Below, piece after piece: positions 1 through 8,047 of a stretch of DNA of 13,271 nucleotides. Position numbers and translations under genes: made by a program. The stretch covers positions 1 to 13,271 of the forward strand of contig DASTCC010000027.1 in assembly GCA_035711465.1 (NCBI GenBank), in the 5' to 3' direction. The first letter of the stretch is position 1. The number at the start of each line of letters is the position of its first letter. This DNA is from DASTCC01 sp035711465 (lineage in GTDB: Bacteria > Acidobacteriota > Vicinamibacteria > Vicinamibacterales > SCN-69-37). Under the pieces are notes generated by a model. The model was not told the origin of the DNA, did no database searches, and worked only from the letters and a program-made list of their open reading frames with translations.

Positions 1-91
1 CATTCGCCCTATCGACCTCTGTCCCCGGATCGCGAGATTCTGTGGAAAAGGGCTCCGTCCCCCTTCGGCGCCCCCTACGGCCCCCGGGGCC

Positions 92-1210
92 CTACGCTCG
101 CTTACTGGACCGGGCCACCGCCAGTGCGAGCACGACCGCGCCCCAGCCGGCCAGGGCGGCAAGCTGCGGCCAGAGCACGTCGAGGCCGACGCCCTTGAGG
201 AAGATGCCCCGGACGATGATCAGGAAGTAGCGCAGCGGAATCGCGTAGGTGATCCACTGAATCGGCTGCGGCATGTTCTCGATCGGGAAGATGAATCCTG
301 ACAGGTAGATCATCGGCACCATGAAGAAGAAGATCGCCGTCATCATCGCCTGCTGCTGCGTCGACGCCGTCGTCGAGATGAACAGCCCGAGGCCCAGCGT
401 GCACAGCAGGTAGATCATCGACGCGCCGAGCAGCAGCGCGACGCTGCCGCGCAGCGGCACCGCGAACCAGAGCACGGCGACGGCGAGGACGAGCAGGACG
501 TCGACGAAGCCGACGAGCCCGTACGGCAGCAGCTTGCCGAGCACCAGCTCCCAGCGGCTGAGGGGCGTAACGTTCAGCTGATCGAGCGTGCCCAGCTCGC
601 GCTCGCGGACGATGGCCATCGAGGCAAGGTTCGTCGTAACCAGCATCAGCAGCAGCGCCAGCACGCCGGGGACCATGAAGTTGCGGCTGACCAACTCGGC
701 GTTGAACCAGATCCGCACCTGGCCGCGGACCGCCGCGCCGGCGCCGGGGCCGGCCTCCGCCGCCCTGTTGGCGTTGAACTCGGCGACGAGCCCCTGCACG
801 TACGACAACGCGACGCCGGACGAATTCGCATCGGTGCCGTCGGCGATGACCTGAATCGTCCGCGCGCTGTCGGAACCGCTGCCGTCGAGCGCGTCACCCA
901 GGCCTGCCGGAATCGTGATCGCGAGCCATGCCACTCCGCGCGCCAGGTGGTCGTCGATCGCCCGCGGATGCTGCTCATCGGCGACGATGCGGAAGTAGCG
1001 CGAGTTGGCGATCCGGCCGATGAGCTCGCGGCTCGCCGCCGATCGATCCGCGTCGACGACGACGACCGGCACGTCGGCGATGTCGGTCGTTGCCGCGTAC
1101 CCGAGCATCCCCAGCTGGACCACCGGCGCGACGAGGATGAGCCGGAGCAGCTGCGGCATCCGCCGCAATTCCAGGAACTCCTTGACGATGAGCGTGCGCA
1201 CGCGTTTCAT
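92..1210 (-). CDS. ABC-2 type transporter permease, YbhR-like (last gene of exporter operon)
   Basis: Inner-membrane permease subunit of an ABC exporter, 372 residues. It has the ABC2_membrane_3/YhhJ-YbhR layout: one N-terminal membrane span (about 22-40), a large periplasmic domain (about 41-175), then five C-terminal spans (about 179-200, 229-251, 256-280, 287-310, 346-366). The conserved cytoplasmic stretch RERELGTLDQ (202-211) and the LSGFIFPIENMP segment (303-314) are typical of this family. The start ATG overlaps the stop of the upstream permease by four bases (ATGA), so the two are translationally coupled and probably form a heterodimer energised by the two ATPases upstream. From the E. 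coli YbhFSR precedent it likely exports drugs or other toxic small molecules; the substrate cannot be read from sequence. The stop is followed by about 90 bases with no convincing gene or terminator. Confidence 0.93.
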   Translation of the reverse strand: MKRVRTLIVKEFLELRRMPQLLRLILVAPVVQLGMLGYAATTDIADVPVVVVDADRSAASRELIGRIANSRYFRIVADEQHPRAIDDHLARGVAWLAITIPAGLGDALDGSGSDSARTIQVIADGTDANSSGVALSYVQGLVAEFNANRAAEAGPGAGAAVRGQVRIWFNAELVSRNFMVPGVLALLLMLVTTNLASMAIVRERELGTLDQLNVTPLSRWELVLGKLLPYGLVGFVDVLLVLAVAVLWFAVPLRGSVALLLGASMIYLLCTLGLGLFISTTASTQQQAMMTAIFFFMVPMIYLSGFIFPIENMPQPIQWITYAIPLRYFLIIVRGIFLKGVGLDVLWPQLAALAGWGAVVLALAVARSSKRA

Positions 1211-2289
1211 CGCCGTGCGAGCCTCACCGACGAGAGCGCGAGCACCACCGTCGCATAGCCCATGAGCGCCGCGATCGGCATCACGAGATCCGCCAGCCCG
1301 AGTCCCTTGAGCACCATGCCGCGTAAGGCGACCAGGAAGTACTTCGCCGGCACGACGGTCGTCAGGTATTGCAGCGGCAGCGGCATCGACGAGATCGGAA
1401 AGATGAACCCCGAGAGGATCAGCGTCGGCAGCAGCGCGATCAGCGCCGCCGCCTGAAAGGCGACCTGCTGCGTCTCGGCGACGGTCGACACCAGCAGCCC
1501 CGTCCCGAGCGCGCCGACGAGGAAGATCGCGACCACCAGCGAGAGCGAGAGCCAGTTGGCGTGCATCGGCAGGTCGAAGAGCGCAATCGCGGCGATGAGG
1601 ATGAGCGTCGCGCCGATCTGCGAGAGCACGAGGTACGGCACCGTCTTGCCGACGATGAAGGCCGGCGTCGAGATTGGCGCCATCCGCACCTGCTCCATCG
1701 TCCCGCTCTCCTTCTCGCGGACGATCGAGAGCGCCGTCGAGATCACGGCCGTGATCATCGCGATGAACGCGATCAGGCCCGGGACCAGAAACACGGTGCT
1801 GCGCAGCTCGGGGTTGTACCAGATGCGCGGCTCGACGCGCGCGGCCCGCGCCGCCGGCGCCGGCGTCATGGCTCTGAGCACGCCGTTCACGTAGCCCAGC
1901 ACCGTCGTTGCGGTGTTGGCGTTGTCGCCGTCGAGCAGCACCTGGACGTCGGCGACCTCGCCGCGGCGCAGCGTCTCGGCGTAGTCCTCGGGAATCTTCA
2001 GCACCACCCGGGCAGTGCCCCGATCGATCAGCCGGTCCGCCTCGGCGTCCGCGGTCAGCGAGCCGACGACGTCGAAATACGTCGAACGTTCGAACGCGGC
2101 GACGAGCGCGCGGCTCTCGGCTGTGCCATCCCGATCCTCGACGGCCATGGCGACATGGCGGATGTCGAAGTTGAGCGCATAGCCGTAGAGGAACAGAAAG
2201 AAGGCCGGGACGAAGATCAGGATGACGAGCGTCCGCGCGTCGCGCCGGATCTGGCGCAGCTCCTTGACCGCGACCGCCCAGGTGCGCAT
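1207..2289 (-). CDS. ABC-2 type transporter permease, YbhS-like
   Basis: Inner-membrane permease of the same exporter, 360 residues and similar in layout to its downstream neighbour: one span near 21-40, a periplasmic domain to about 165, then spans near 167-189, 216-240, 246-270, 277-299 and 332-354. REKESGTMEQ (191-200) and LSGFIFPISSMP (292-303) align with the corresponding segments of the other permease, so the pair are paralogues that probably assemble as a heterodimer. The ATG directly abuts the TAG of the upstream ATPase gene with no spacer, and the stop overlaps the next start by four bases. The order ATPase, permease, permease matches ybhF-ybhS-ybhR of E. coli. Function as a multidrug or toxic-compound export channel is inferred from the family and operon. 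Confidence 0.93.
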   Translation of the reverse strand: MRTWAVAVKELRQIRRDARTLVILIFVPAFFLFLYGYALNFDIRHVAMAVEDRDGTAESRALVAAFERSTYFDVVGSLTADAEADRLIDRGTARVVLKIPEDYAETLRRGEVADVQVLLDGDNANTATTVLGYVNGVLRAMTPAPAARAARVEPRIWYNPELRSTVFLVPGLIAFIAMITAVISTALSIVREKESGTMEQVRMAPISTPAFIVGKTVPYLVLSQIGATLILIAAIALFDLPMHANWLSLSLVVAIFLVGALGTGLLVSTVAETQQVAFQAAALIALLPTLILSGFIFPISSMPLPLQYLTTVVPAKYFLVALRGMVLKGLGLADLVMPIAALMGYATVVLALSSVRLARR

Positions 2290-3237
2290 CTAGGCCGTCT
2301 CCGCGACCGCGTGATCGACGACGTCGAGGAACACGTCCTCGAGCGACGGCACGACCTCGACAAGGCTGGTGACAGGCAACGTCGCGCCGGAGAGGGCGGC
2401 GCGGACGTCCGCGCCCGACGTCGCGCTCGATCGAAGCACGACGTGGACTGCGGTGCCGAAGAGGCTGGTCTTCTCGACGAAGGGCGCGCGATCGAGCCAG
2501 GACATCACCGCCACCGGCTGCGGCGATCGGATCTCGAGGATCGGTCGTCCGGCAAACCGCGCCTTGAGCTCACGCGTCGTCCCGAGCGCGGCCAGCTTGC
2601 CGGCATGGATGATCGCCACGCGATCGCAGCGCTCGGCTTCGTCGAGATAATGCGTGGTCACGAGCACCGTGGTGCCGCGGTGCGCCAGGTCGTCGATGAG
2701 CCGCCAGAAGTCGCGGCGCGACACCGGATCGACGCCGCCCGTCGGTTCGTCGAGAAACAGGATCGGCGGCTCGTGCAGCAGCGCGCAGCCGAGCGCCAGA
2801 CGCTGGCGCCAGCCGCCGGACAGATCGCGGGCGAGCGCATCCTCGCGTCCGGCGAGACCGCTCATCTCGAGCGCGAACGCACGCCGCGATTCGAGCGCGC
2901 TGCCGGCAAGCCCGTACAGCCCGCCGTAGAGCCGGATATTCTGATCGACCGTCAGCAGCTCGTAGAGCGAGAAGCGCTGCGACATGTAGCCGATGCGCCG
3001 CTTCACGCCCTCGGGATCGCGGCCGACGTCGATGCCGTCGACGAGCGCGCGTCCTGACGTCGGCGTCAGCAGCCCGCAGAGCATCCGGATCGTCGTCGAC
3101 TTGCCGGCGCCGTTGCTTCCGAGGAAGCCGAACACTTCGCCGCGGCGGACGGTGAAGCTCATCTCATCGACGGCCTTGAACTTGCCGAAGGTCCGCGACA
3201 GCCGGTCGACTTCGATCGCGGCCGTGGTGTCCATCAC
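2290..3237 (-). CDS. ABC transporter ATP-binding protein with canonical catalytic motifs (YbhF second-half-like)
   Basis: Cytoplasmic ATPase of the exporter, 315 residues. All nucleotide-binding motifs are intact: Walker A GSNGAGKS (40-47), Q-loop Q87, signature LSGG (139-142), Walker B ILFLDEP (159-165) and an H-loop histidine at 196 in TTHYLDEAERC. The C-terminal tail ends with VVPSLEDVF, a segment also present in the other ATPase of this operon. The first codon may be GTG at 3237 (4-base overlap with the TolC stop) or the adjacent in-frame ATG at 3234 (1-base overlap); they differ by one residue and the sequence does not decide. E. coli carries both ATPase domains in one YbhF chain, so this gene is the likely equivalent of one half, probably pairing with the ATPase at 4583-5557. 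Confidence 0.94.
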   Translation of the reverse strand: MMDTTAAIEVDRLSRTFGKFKAVDEMSFTVRRGEVFGFLGSNGAGKSTTIRMLCGLLTPTSGRALVDGIDVGRDPEGVKRRIGYMSQRFSLYELLTVDQNIRLYGGLYGLAGSALESRRAFALEMSGLAGREDALARDLSGGWRQRLALGCALLHEPPILFLDEPTGGVDPVSRRDFWRLIDDLAHRGTTVLVTTHYLDEAERCDRVAIIHAGKLAALGTTRELKARFAGRPILEIRSPQPVAVMSWLDRAPFVEKTSLFGTAVHVVLRSSATSGADVRAALSGATLPVTSLVEVVPSLEDVFLDVVDHAVAETA

Positions 3238-4586
3238 AGCCCACCCACCGCCCGGACGAGCCGCGCCTCGTCGACGCGCAGACCAGCGAGGAGCTGGGTG
3301 CGCTCGAGCTCTGCTTCGATCAGCTTCAGCTGCGCGTCCAGCACTTCCGTGCTTGTGGCCACGCCGACGCTGAAGCGCTCCTCGACGACGCGGCGTGCTT
3401 CGGCGGCCGCGGCGACCGCCTGGTCCGACGCGTCGAGCGCCGCGCGCGACGCTTCCACGTCGAGGACGCGCTGGCGGACGTCGATTGAGAGCGCGGCGTC
3501 GAACTCACGGATGCGATGGGTGACCGCCTCGGCCTGTGCGAGCGCCTGCGCCGAGGTGGCGCGGGCGCGGCCGCCGTCCCAGAGCGGCCAGCTCAGCGTG
3601 CCGCCGATGTCCCACCCCAACCGCCATTCGTCGGTTCGCGGGACGAAGCGCGTGTTGGGCCGCGACGGCTCGACCGAGGCCAGCGCGTCGAACCGCGGCT
3701 TGAGGTTCGCCAGCGAGGCTTGGGCGCTGATCCGATAGCTGTCCTGGCGCTGCAGCAGGCCGCGCCGCTCCGGTCTGATTTCGCGGGCGCGGGCGACCAG
3801 CGTCGGCACCGGCTGCGCGATCAAGTCGGCGGCGCCCGGGGTCGGCTGCGACACCGGCGTCGTCGGCGTGATCGGCGTGTCGGGGGGAAGTCCGAGGAGA
3901 CGCCCGAGCGTAACCTCCGCCATGACCGCGTCACGGCGGGCTTGAATGAGCTGCACCGATTGCCGGGCCCGCTGTGCCTGCGCGGACAGCAGCTCGTTCG
4001 GCGGCACCACACCGGCGTCGAGGCGCGCGCGCACGTCGTTGACGACGGCATCGGCCCGGACGAGTGCCTGCTCGAGCACCGCGACGCGCTCCCGCGAAGT
4101 CACCAGTCCCCAGTACGCGCGCGTGAGATCGAGCGTGACTTCGTCTTCGACGGCCTCGCGATCCGCGGTCACCGCCAGCTCTTCGCGTTCGGCGGAACGC
4201 ACCTGCGCATCGACGCGGCCGCCGGTGTAGATCGGGACGGTGACCTGCGCGCGGACCCGATAGTTGTTGGGCACGTCGGGAAAGATCACGAGCGTCGAGC
4301 CGTCGGGCTGGCGGACGCCGAAGTCCTCGACGTGGTTGGTGCGCAGATACGACGCGAGCGCGGTGACGTCCGGCTTCTCCTGCACCTTGCGCGCGGTCAC
4401 CGCCGCGGCCGCGCCGGTTTCCTTCGCGCGCGCCTCGGCGACCCGCGGCGACTGCTCGAGCCCGCGGGTGATGGCCTCGCCAATCGAGAGCTGCAGCGGC
4501 GCTGGCTGCGTCGCGTTCTGCGCGCTCGCCGTCGCCGCGAGGGCCGCGCAGGCAAGCGCGGACACGGTCGTTGTCAGGACTCTCAT
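3234..4586 (-). CDS. TolC family outer membrane efflux protein
   Basis: Outer-membrane channel of a tripartite exporter, 450 residues, close to the normal TolC/OEP length. Residues 1-22 form a signal peptide with probable cleavage at ASA|QN. The mature chain shows the two-repeat OEP pattern: long alanine/arginine-rich helices (about 45-75, 140-225, 345-450) alternating with strand-rich segments, such as the stretch near 120 with VPIYTGGRVDAQVRSAEREE and the one near 333 with LSWPLWDGGRARA, the classic WPL(W/F)DGG-type motif at the start of the second repeat. It starts inside the upstream ATPase stop (ATGA) and ends inside the downstream ATPase start. Its place between two ATPase genes is unusual; E. 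coli ybhGFSR has no dedicated channel gene. It probably docks with the HlyD-like adaptor encoded at 5554-6567. Confidence 0.93.
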   Translation of the reverse strand: MRVLTTTVSALACAALAATASAQNATQPAPLQLSIGEAITRGLEQSPRVAEARAKETGAAAAVTARKVQEKPDVTALASYLRTNHVEDFGVRQPDGSTLVIFPDVPNNYRVRAQVTVPIYTGGRVDAQVRSAEREELAVTADREAVEDEVTLDLTRAYWGLVTSRERVAVLEQALVRADAVVNDVRARLDAGVVPPNELLSAQAQRARQSVQLIQARRDAVMAEVTLGRLLGLPPDTPITPTTPVSQPTPGAADLIAQPVPTLVARAREIRPERRGLLQRQDSYRISAQASLANLKPRFDALASVEPSRPNTRFVPRTDEWRLGWDIGGTLSWPLWDGGRARATSAQALAQAEAVTHRIREFDAALSIDVRQRVLDVEASRAALDASDQAVAAAAEARRVVEERFSVGVATSTEVLDAQLKLIEAELERTQLLAGLRVDEARLVRAVGGL

Positions 4587-5557
4587 CGCGCCTCCACACC
4601 GCGGGCCGCGGTCGAGTGGGCGGTGGCCGTCCGCGCCACTTGCGCCATCCGTTGAATGAAGACGTCCTCGAGGCTGGGAGGGACCTCACGGACGCTGGCG
4701 ACCGTCAATCCGGCCGCCTCGAGCTGACGCGTCAGCACGTCGGCCGATCCGGCATCGCTCGATCGCACGTGCAACCGATCGCCGAAGAGCTGCACGTCGT
4801 CCACCATCGCGGCGGTTCTGGCCACCTCCAGGGCGCGTCGTGCGGGCGTGACCACGACCTCGAGCATGACGCCCGGTGACGCGGCCTGAAGCGCGGCCGG
4901 CTCGTCGAGCGCGATGACGAGGCCGTCGATGACGAGCGCGACGCGATGGCAGCGCTCGGCTTCGTCGAGATACGGCGTCGCCAGCACGATCGTCAGGCCG
5001 GAGGCGAGGAAATCGGCGAGCAGCTTCCAGAACTCGCGGCGCGAGACCGGATCGACGCCGGTCGTCGGCTCGTCGAGCACGAGCAGGCGCGGCTCGTGCA
5101 CCAGCGTGCATGCGAGCGCGAGCTTCTGCTTCATGCCGCCCGACAGCCGGTCGGCGAGACGATGGCGGAACGGCAGCAGCCCGGTGAGCTCGAGGAGCCG
5201 CGTGCGGCGATCGGCGAAGTGCGGCACGCCATGGATGCGCGCGAAGAACTCGATGTTCTCGTCGATCGACAGATCGCCGTAGAGGCTGAATCGCTGCGAC
5301 AGGTACCCGATCGCTTCGGCCGCCTTGGTCCGGGCGCGAAACGGATCGTCGCCGAAGAGGCGCACCTCGCCCTTGTCGGGGCGCAGCAGGCCGCAGATCA
5401 GCCTGAGCAGCGTCGTCTTGCCGGCGCCGTCCGGGCCGATGACGCCGAACATCTCGCCGCGGCGCACCTCGCACGAGACTCCGGCCACCGCCCGCGTCGA
5501 GCCGAAAGACTTCTCGATGCCGGCAAGGCCGACGACCGTCTCCGAGGTGGCCGTCAC
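4583..5557 (-). CDS. ABC transporter ATP-binding protein with a proline in the H-loop (YbhF first-half-like)
   Basis: Cytoplasmic ATPase of the exporter, 324 residues from a GTG start. That start is chosen because GTG overlaps the adaptor gene's TGA (GTGA) and begins just before the recognisable ABC fold (VVGLAGIEKSFGS); the much longer open frame upstream is only the shadow of the adaptor gene. Motifs seen: Walker A GPDGAGKT (41-48), Q88, LSGG (138-141), Walker B LLVLDEP (158-164). The H-loop reads LATPYLDEAERC, with Pro195 where a catalytic histidine is expected, while the partner ATPase keeps His. This suggests an asymmetric ATPase pair with one degenerate site. The C-terminal EVPPSLEDVF matches the paralogue. 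The stop overlaps the TolC start by four bases. Confidence 0.92.
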   Translation of the reverse strand: MTATSETVVGLAGIEKSFGSTRAVAGVSCEVRRGEMFGVIGPDGAGKTTLLRLICGLLRPDKGEVRLFGDDPFRARTKAAEAIGYLSQRFSLYGDLSIDENIEFFARIHGVPHFADRRTRLLELTGLLPFRHRLADRLSGGMKQKLALACTLVHEPRLLVLDEPTTGVDPVSRREFWKLLADFLASGLTIVLATPYLDEAERCHRVALVIDGLVIALDEPAALQAASPGVMLEVVVTPARRALEVARTAAMVDDVQLFGDRLHVRSSDAGSADVLTRQLEAAGLTVASVREVPPSLEDVFIQRMAQVARTATAHSTAARGVEAR

Positions 5558-6567
5558 CGTTCGCCTCCCGCGAACGTCACCTCGACCGGCATGCCGGGCT
5601 TGAGCACGCCCTTGCTGTTGTCGACCGCGATCTTGACGCGATAGACGAGCTTGGCGCGCTCGCTCGCCGTCTGGACGTTGCGCGGCGTGAACTCCGCTCG
5701 CGAGGCGATGAACGAGATGCGGCCGGGGAGCGCGTCGCCGGCGTCGGTGGTCACGGTCGCCTGGCCGTCGATGCGCAGCGTCGGCACGATGGGCTCCTCG
5801 ACGAACGCGTTGGCCCACGCATGATCGAGGTCGATGATCACGACGAGCGGCTGACCGGAGGCGACGAGCTCGCCGGGCTCGACGAGCCGGCTGGAGACGA
5901 CGCCCGCCGAAGGCGCGACGATCAGCGCTTCGGCGCGGTCGTGCTCGAGCGACGCGATCTGGGCGGTGACGGCGGCAACGCGTGCGCGCGCCGCCGACAG
6001 TTCCTCGGGCCGCGCGCCGGCCTGGAGACGCGACAAGGCGGCGACGGACGCGCGCCGCCGATCCTCGGCGGCGGCGAGCTTCGCCTCGGCGAGCTCGCGC
6101 CGCGCCACGGCGTCGTCGCGCTGCTTCGCTGTGCCGGCGCGGCTGCGGAGCAGCTGCTCGTAGCGCGCCTCGTCGGTCCTCGCGGCGTCGAGCTCGGCCT
6201 GGGCCGCGGCCTTCTCCGACGCCGCGGTGGCGACGTTCGCTTCGCCCTGGCGGATGTCTTCGACGCGGCTGCCGGCGAGGAGCAGCGCCAGCTGCGCCTC
6301 GGCCTGCGCCCGATCGGCTTCGGCGCGGCGGATGGCCAGATCGATTTCGGTCGTCGCCAGCGCGACCAGGGTCGCGCCCGCCTCGACGCGCTGCCCTTCG
6401 ACGGCGGCGACCTCGGCGACGCGGCCGGGGACGCGCGACGCGATGCGCACCTCGGTCGCTTCGACGAATCCGCTCGCGCGCGGCGGCGAGGGCGCTTCGC
6501 CGCCGCGGCACGCGGCGACGCCGATGATCGCGACAGCACACAGGATCAGGCCAGCACGGCGAGTCAT
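5554..6567 (-). CDS. HlyD/YbhG-like periplasmic adaptor, predicted lipoprotein
   Basis: Membrane-fusion protein of the tripartite exporter, 337 residues. The N-terminus is a lipoprotein signal with lipobox VAAC, lipidated cysteine at 20, so it is probably anchored to the inner membrane by lipid. Domain order: first biotinyl-lipoyl half (about 40-75), a long alanine/arginine/glutamate-rich alpha-helical hairpin (about 76-212) for contacting the TolC-like channel, second lipoyl half (about 213-250, APSAGVVSSRLVEPGE), then a beta-barrel domain. EFTPRNVQTASERAKLVYRV (292-311) resembles the conserved C-terminal segment of YbhG-type adaptors. Start ATG overlaps the TetR stop (ATGA); the stop overlaps the GTG of the next ATPase. 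Gene order regulator-adaptor-ATPase copies E. coli cecR-ybhG-ybhF. Confidence 0.93.
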   Translation of the reverse strand: MTRRAGLILCAVAIIGVAACRGGEAPSPPRASGFVEATEVRIASRVPGRVAEVAAVEGQRVEAGATLVALATTEIDLAIRRAEADRAQAEAQLALLLAGSRVEDIRQGEANVATAASEKAAAQAELDAARTDEARYEQLLRSRAGTAKQRDDAVARRELAEAKLAAAEDRRRASVAALSRLQAGARPEELSAARARVAAVTAQIASLEHDRAEALIVAPSAGVVSSRLVEPGELVASGQPLVVIIDLDHAWANAFVEEPIVPTLRIDGQATVTTDAGDALPGRISFIASRAEFTPRNVQTASERAKLVYRVKIAVDNSKGVLKPGMPVEVTFAGGER

Positions 6568-7226
6568 GAACGGCCTCTCTGGGATCGACGAGCGTCGGTC
6601 GGGCGGGCGGACGCGCGCAGCGCGGCCAGCGTCGCCGACTCGACGTGGGCGACGGCCATCTCGCGGGTGACGTGCGTGAGCTGCGGGACGGCAGCGGAGA
6701 CGCGCTCGCGGACCGCCGCGGTCGCGCTCAGGAACAGGAGCGGCGAGACGATGCTGATCTGGATGACCAGCGGATGCGCCTCGCCGAAGACACCGGCGCG
6801 CTGCCCGTCGCCGAGGATGCCCGTCAGCACGGCGAGCACGCGCTTGAGCATCAGCATCACGCCCGGATCGAGATGGCGGCCGCCATCGGCGAGCTCGCGC
6901 AGCCAGATGCCGGGAAAGTCGGGCCGCTCGGCCGCGCGCGCGGCGATGGCGCGGATGTAGCGTCGCAGCTGTTCTTCGGGCTCTCCGCCGCCGGCCCGAG
7001 CCGTCTCGACGGCGACGGCGAGACTGTCGAACAGCTCGCGCAGGATCTCGTGGTAGAGCCCGGCCTTGCTGCGGAAATGGTAGTAGAGCATCGCCTTGTT
7101 GACGCGCGCCGTGGCGGCGATGCGATCGACCTTGGCGCCGTCGAAGCCGCGGGCGGAGAACTCGGCGCTGGCGGCGGTGAGCAACCGGGCCCGGGTGGAG
7201 TCGGCGACAGGGGAGCGGGTAGGCAT
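6564..7226 (-). CDS. TetR/AcrR family transcriptional regulator (CecR-like), first gene of exporter operon
   Basis: DNA-binding repressor of 220 residues. The TetR_N helix-turn-helix lies at about 12-58, with AKVDRIAATARVNKAMLYYH (31-50) followed by FRSKAGLY, a textbook TetR recognition region. The C-terminal half is a helical ligand-binding/dimerisation domain without recognisable specificity; its length and position match CecR (YbiH), which controls ybhGFSR in E. coli. It heads the seven-gene operon and its stop overlaps the adaptor's ATG. A perfect 14-bp palindrome lies 10 bases upstream of its start codon, so it probably represses its own operon and is released by a substrate of the pump. 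No clear Shine-Dalgarno precedes the ATG, so the start is slightly less certain than the gene. Confidence 0.93.
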   Translation of the reverse strand: MPTRSPVADSTRARLLTAASAEFSARGFDGAKVDRIAATARVNKAMLYYHFRSKAGLYHEILRELFDSLAVAVETARAGGGEPEEQLRRYIRAIAARAAERPDFPGIWLRELADGGRHLDPGVMLMLKRVLAVLTGILGDGQRAGVFGEAHPLVIQISIVSPLLFLSATAAVRERVSAAVPQLTHVTREMAVAHVESATLAALRASARPTDARRSQRGRS

Positions 7227-7232
7227 GGGTAC

Positions 7233-7252
7233 TTGACTAAACGTTTAGTTAA
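7233..7252. promoter_or_regulatory. Probable TetR operator palindrome in the exporter-operon promoter
   Basis: ACTAAAC|GTTTAGT at 7236-7249 is a perfect 14-bp inverted repeat; after one mismatched pair two more pairs match, extending it to 7233-7252. It is markedly AT-rich against GC-rich surroundings and sits 10 bases upstream of the tetR start codon, the normal place for an autoregulatory TetR operator overlapping the promoter or start of transcription. No convincing -35/-10 pair could be assigned on the minus strand, although TTAACT-like hexamers lie within 7247-7268. Assignment to this particular regulator is inferred from proximity. Confidence 0.75.
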
Positions 7253-7300
7253 ACTGACCAGATAGTTAAGCACGGCGAGGCCCGGTTGTCCAGCGGCCCG

Positions 7301-8047
7301 CTATAAGAGCTCTTGAAGCCGCTGATACCCGGACCGGCTGACCGGCAGCTTCGTGCCGTCGCCGAGGACCGCGACCCGGCTGTCCTTCGCGTAGAGTTCG
7401 ACCCGCGCCAGCCGCTCGATGTTGAGGAGATACGAACGGTGGATGCGCACGAAGCGGCGGCGATCGAGCTGCGCTTCGAGATCAGACAGCGTCTGCTCCT
7501 TGAGCAGCGTCCGGCCGCCGCTGCGGATGCCGACGTAGTCGTCCTGCGCCTCGACGTAGTCAATCTTCCCGACCGGCACCACGTGCACCTGCGCGCCGTC
7601 GCGAATCACCACCCGCTCGAGCGGCGTCCCCGGCGGCCGCGCTGCCGCCCGCAGCGTCACCGCCGGCGGCCGGTCGCTCCCCTGCCGCTCCCGCACGCGC
7701 GTCAACGCCTGGCTCAGCCGATCGCGGCTGAACGGCTTGAGCAGGTAGTCGACCGCGTGGATGTCGAAGGCGCGAATCGCGAACTCCTCGTAGGCGGTGA
7801 TGAAGATGACCGGCACATCCGGTTCGATCAGCTCGAGCACCTCGAAGCCGTCGAGCTTCGGCATCTGGATGTCGAGCAGGATCGCGTCCGGCCGCGTCTC
7901 CCCCACCACCTTGACCGCGTCGAAGCCGTTGGCGCATTCGCCGACGATCTCGATGCCGCCGAGCGCCTCGAGGTCGTGCCGGACCGCCAGTCTCGCTGGC
8001 TCCTCGTCGTCGACGATGACGACGCGCAGCGGAGTGTCTTCAGTCAT
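7301..8047 (-). CDS. LytTR family response regulator (LytR/AlgR type)
   Basis: Cytoplasmic two-component response regulator, 248 residues. The receiver domain (about 7-120) has the acidic pair D13/D14, phospho-acceptor D59 in ILLDIQMPKLDG, T84 and K104 (LLKPF), all the residues needed for phosphorylation. The C-terminal LytTR DNA-binding domain (about 144-247) shows KIDYVEAQDDYVGI and FVRIHRSYLLNI, both family hallmarks. Its start lies 8 bases inside the end of the upstream kinase gene, so it is the cognate partner of that kinase. It is the last gene of its operon; a 74-base gap holding the TetR operator separates it from tetR. Target genes are not identifiable, though its own operon is a reasonable candidate. 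Confidence 0.95.
   Translation of the reverse strand: MTEDTPLRVVIVDDEEPARLAVRHDLEALGGIEIVGECANGFDAVKVVGETRPDAILLDIQMPKLDGFEVLELIEPDVPVIFITAYEEFAIRAFDIHAVDYLLKPFSRDRLSQALTRVRERQGSDRPPAVTLRAAARPPGTPLERVVIRDGAQVHVVPVGKIDYVEAQDDYVGIRSGGRTLLKEQTLSDLEAQLDRRRFVRIHRSYLLNIERLARVELYAKDSRVAVLGDGTKLPVSRSGYQRLQELL

Noticed and set aside
1..91. Possible start (CAT at 1-3) of a further minus-strand gene, and GC-rich inverted repeat GGCCCCCGGGGCC near 79-91 as a terminator
   Set aside because: Only three bases of any such gene would be in the window, and the inverted repeat leaves a one-base loop with no T-run, so neither can be supported.
1369..3057. Long plus-strand open frame (562 codons) opposite the permease and ATPase genes
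   Set aside because: It is extremely Arg/Asp/Glu/His-rich with no domain pattern, and lies antisense to genes with clear ABC motifs. Such frames are normal in GC-rich DNA.
5558..6541. Upstream extension of the first ATPase gene, giving a 652-residue frame
   Set aside because: The extension is arginine-rich and overlaps the HlyD-like adaptor completely; the GTG at 5557 overlapping the adaptor stop is the natural start.
7305..7314. Palindrome AAGAGCTCTT at the end of the response-regulator gene
   Set aside because: It is inside the last codons, only 10 bases long, with no loop or T-run, so it is neither a terminator nor a convincing operator.
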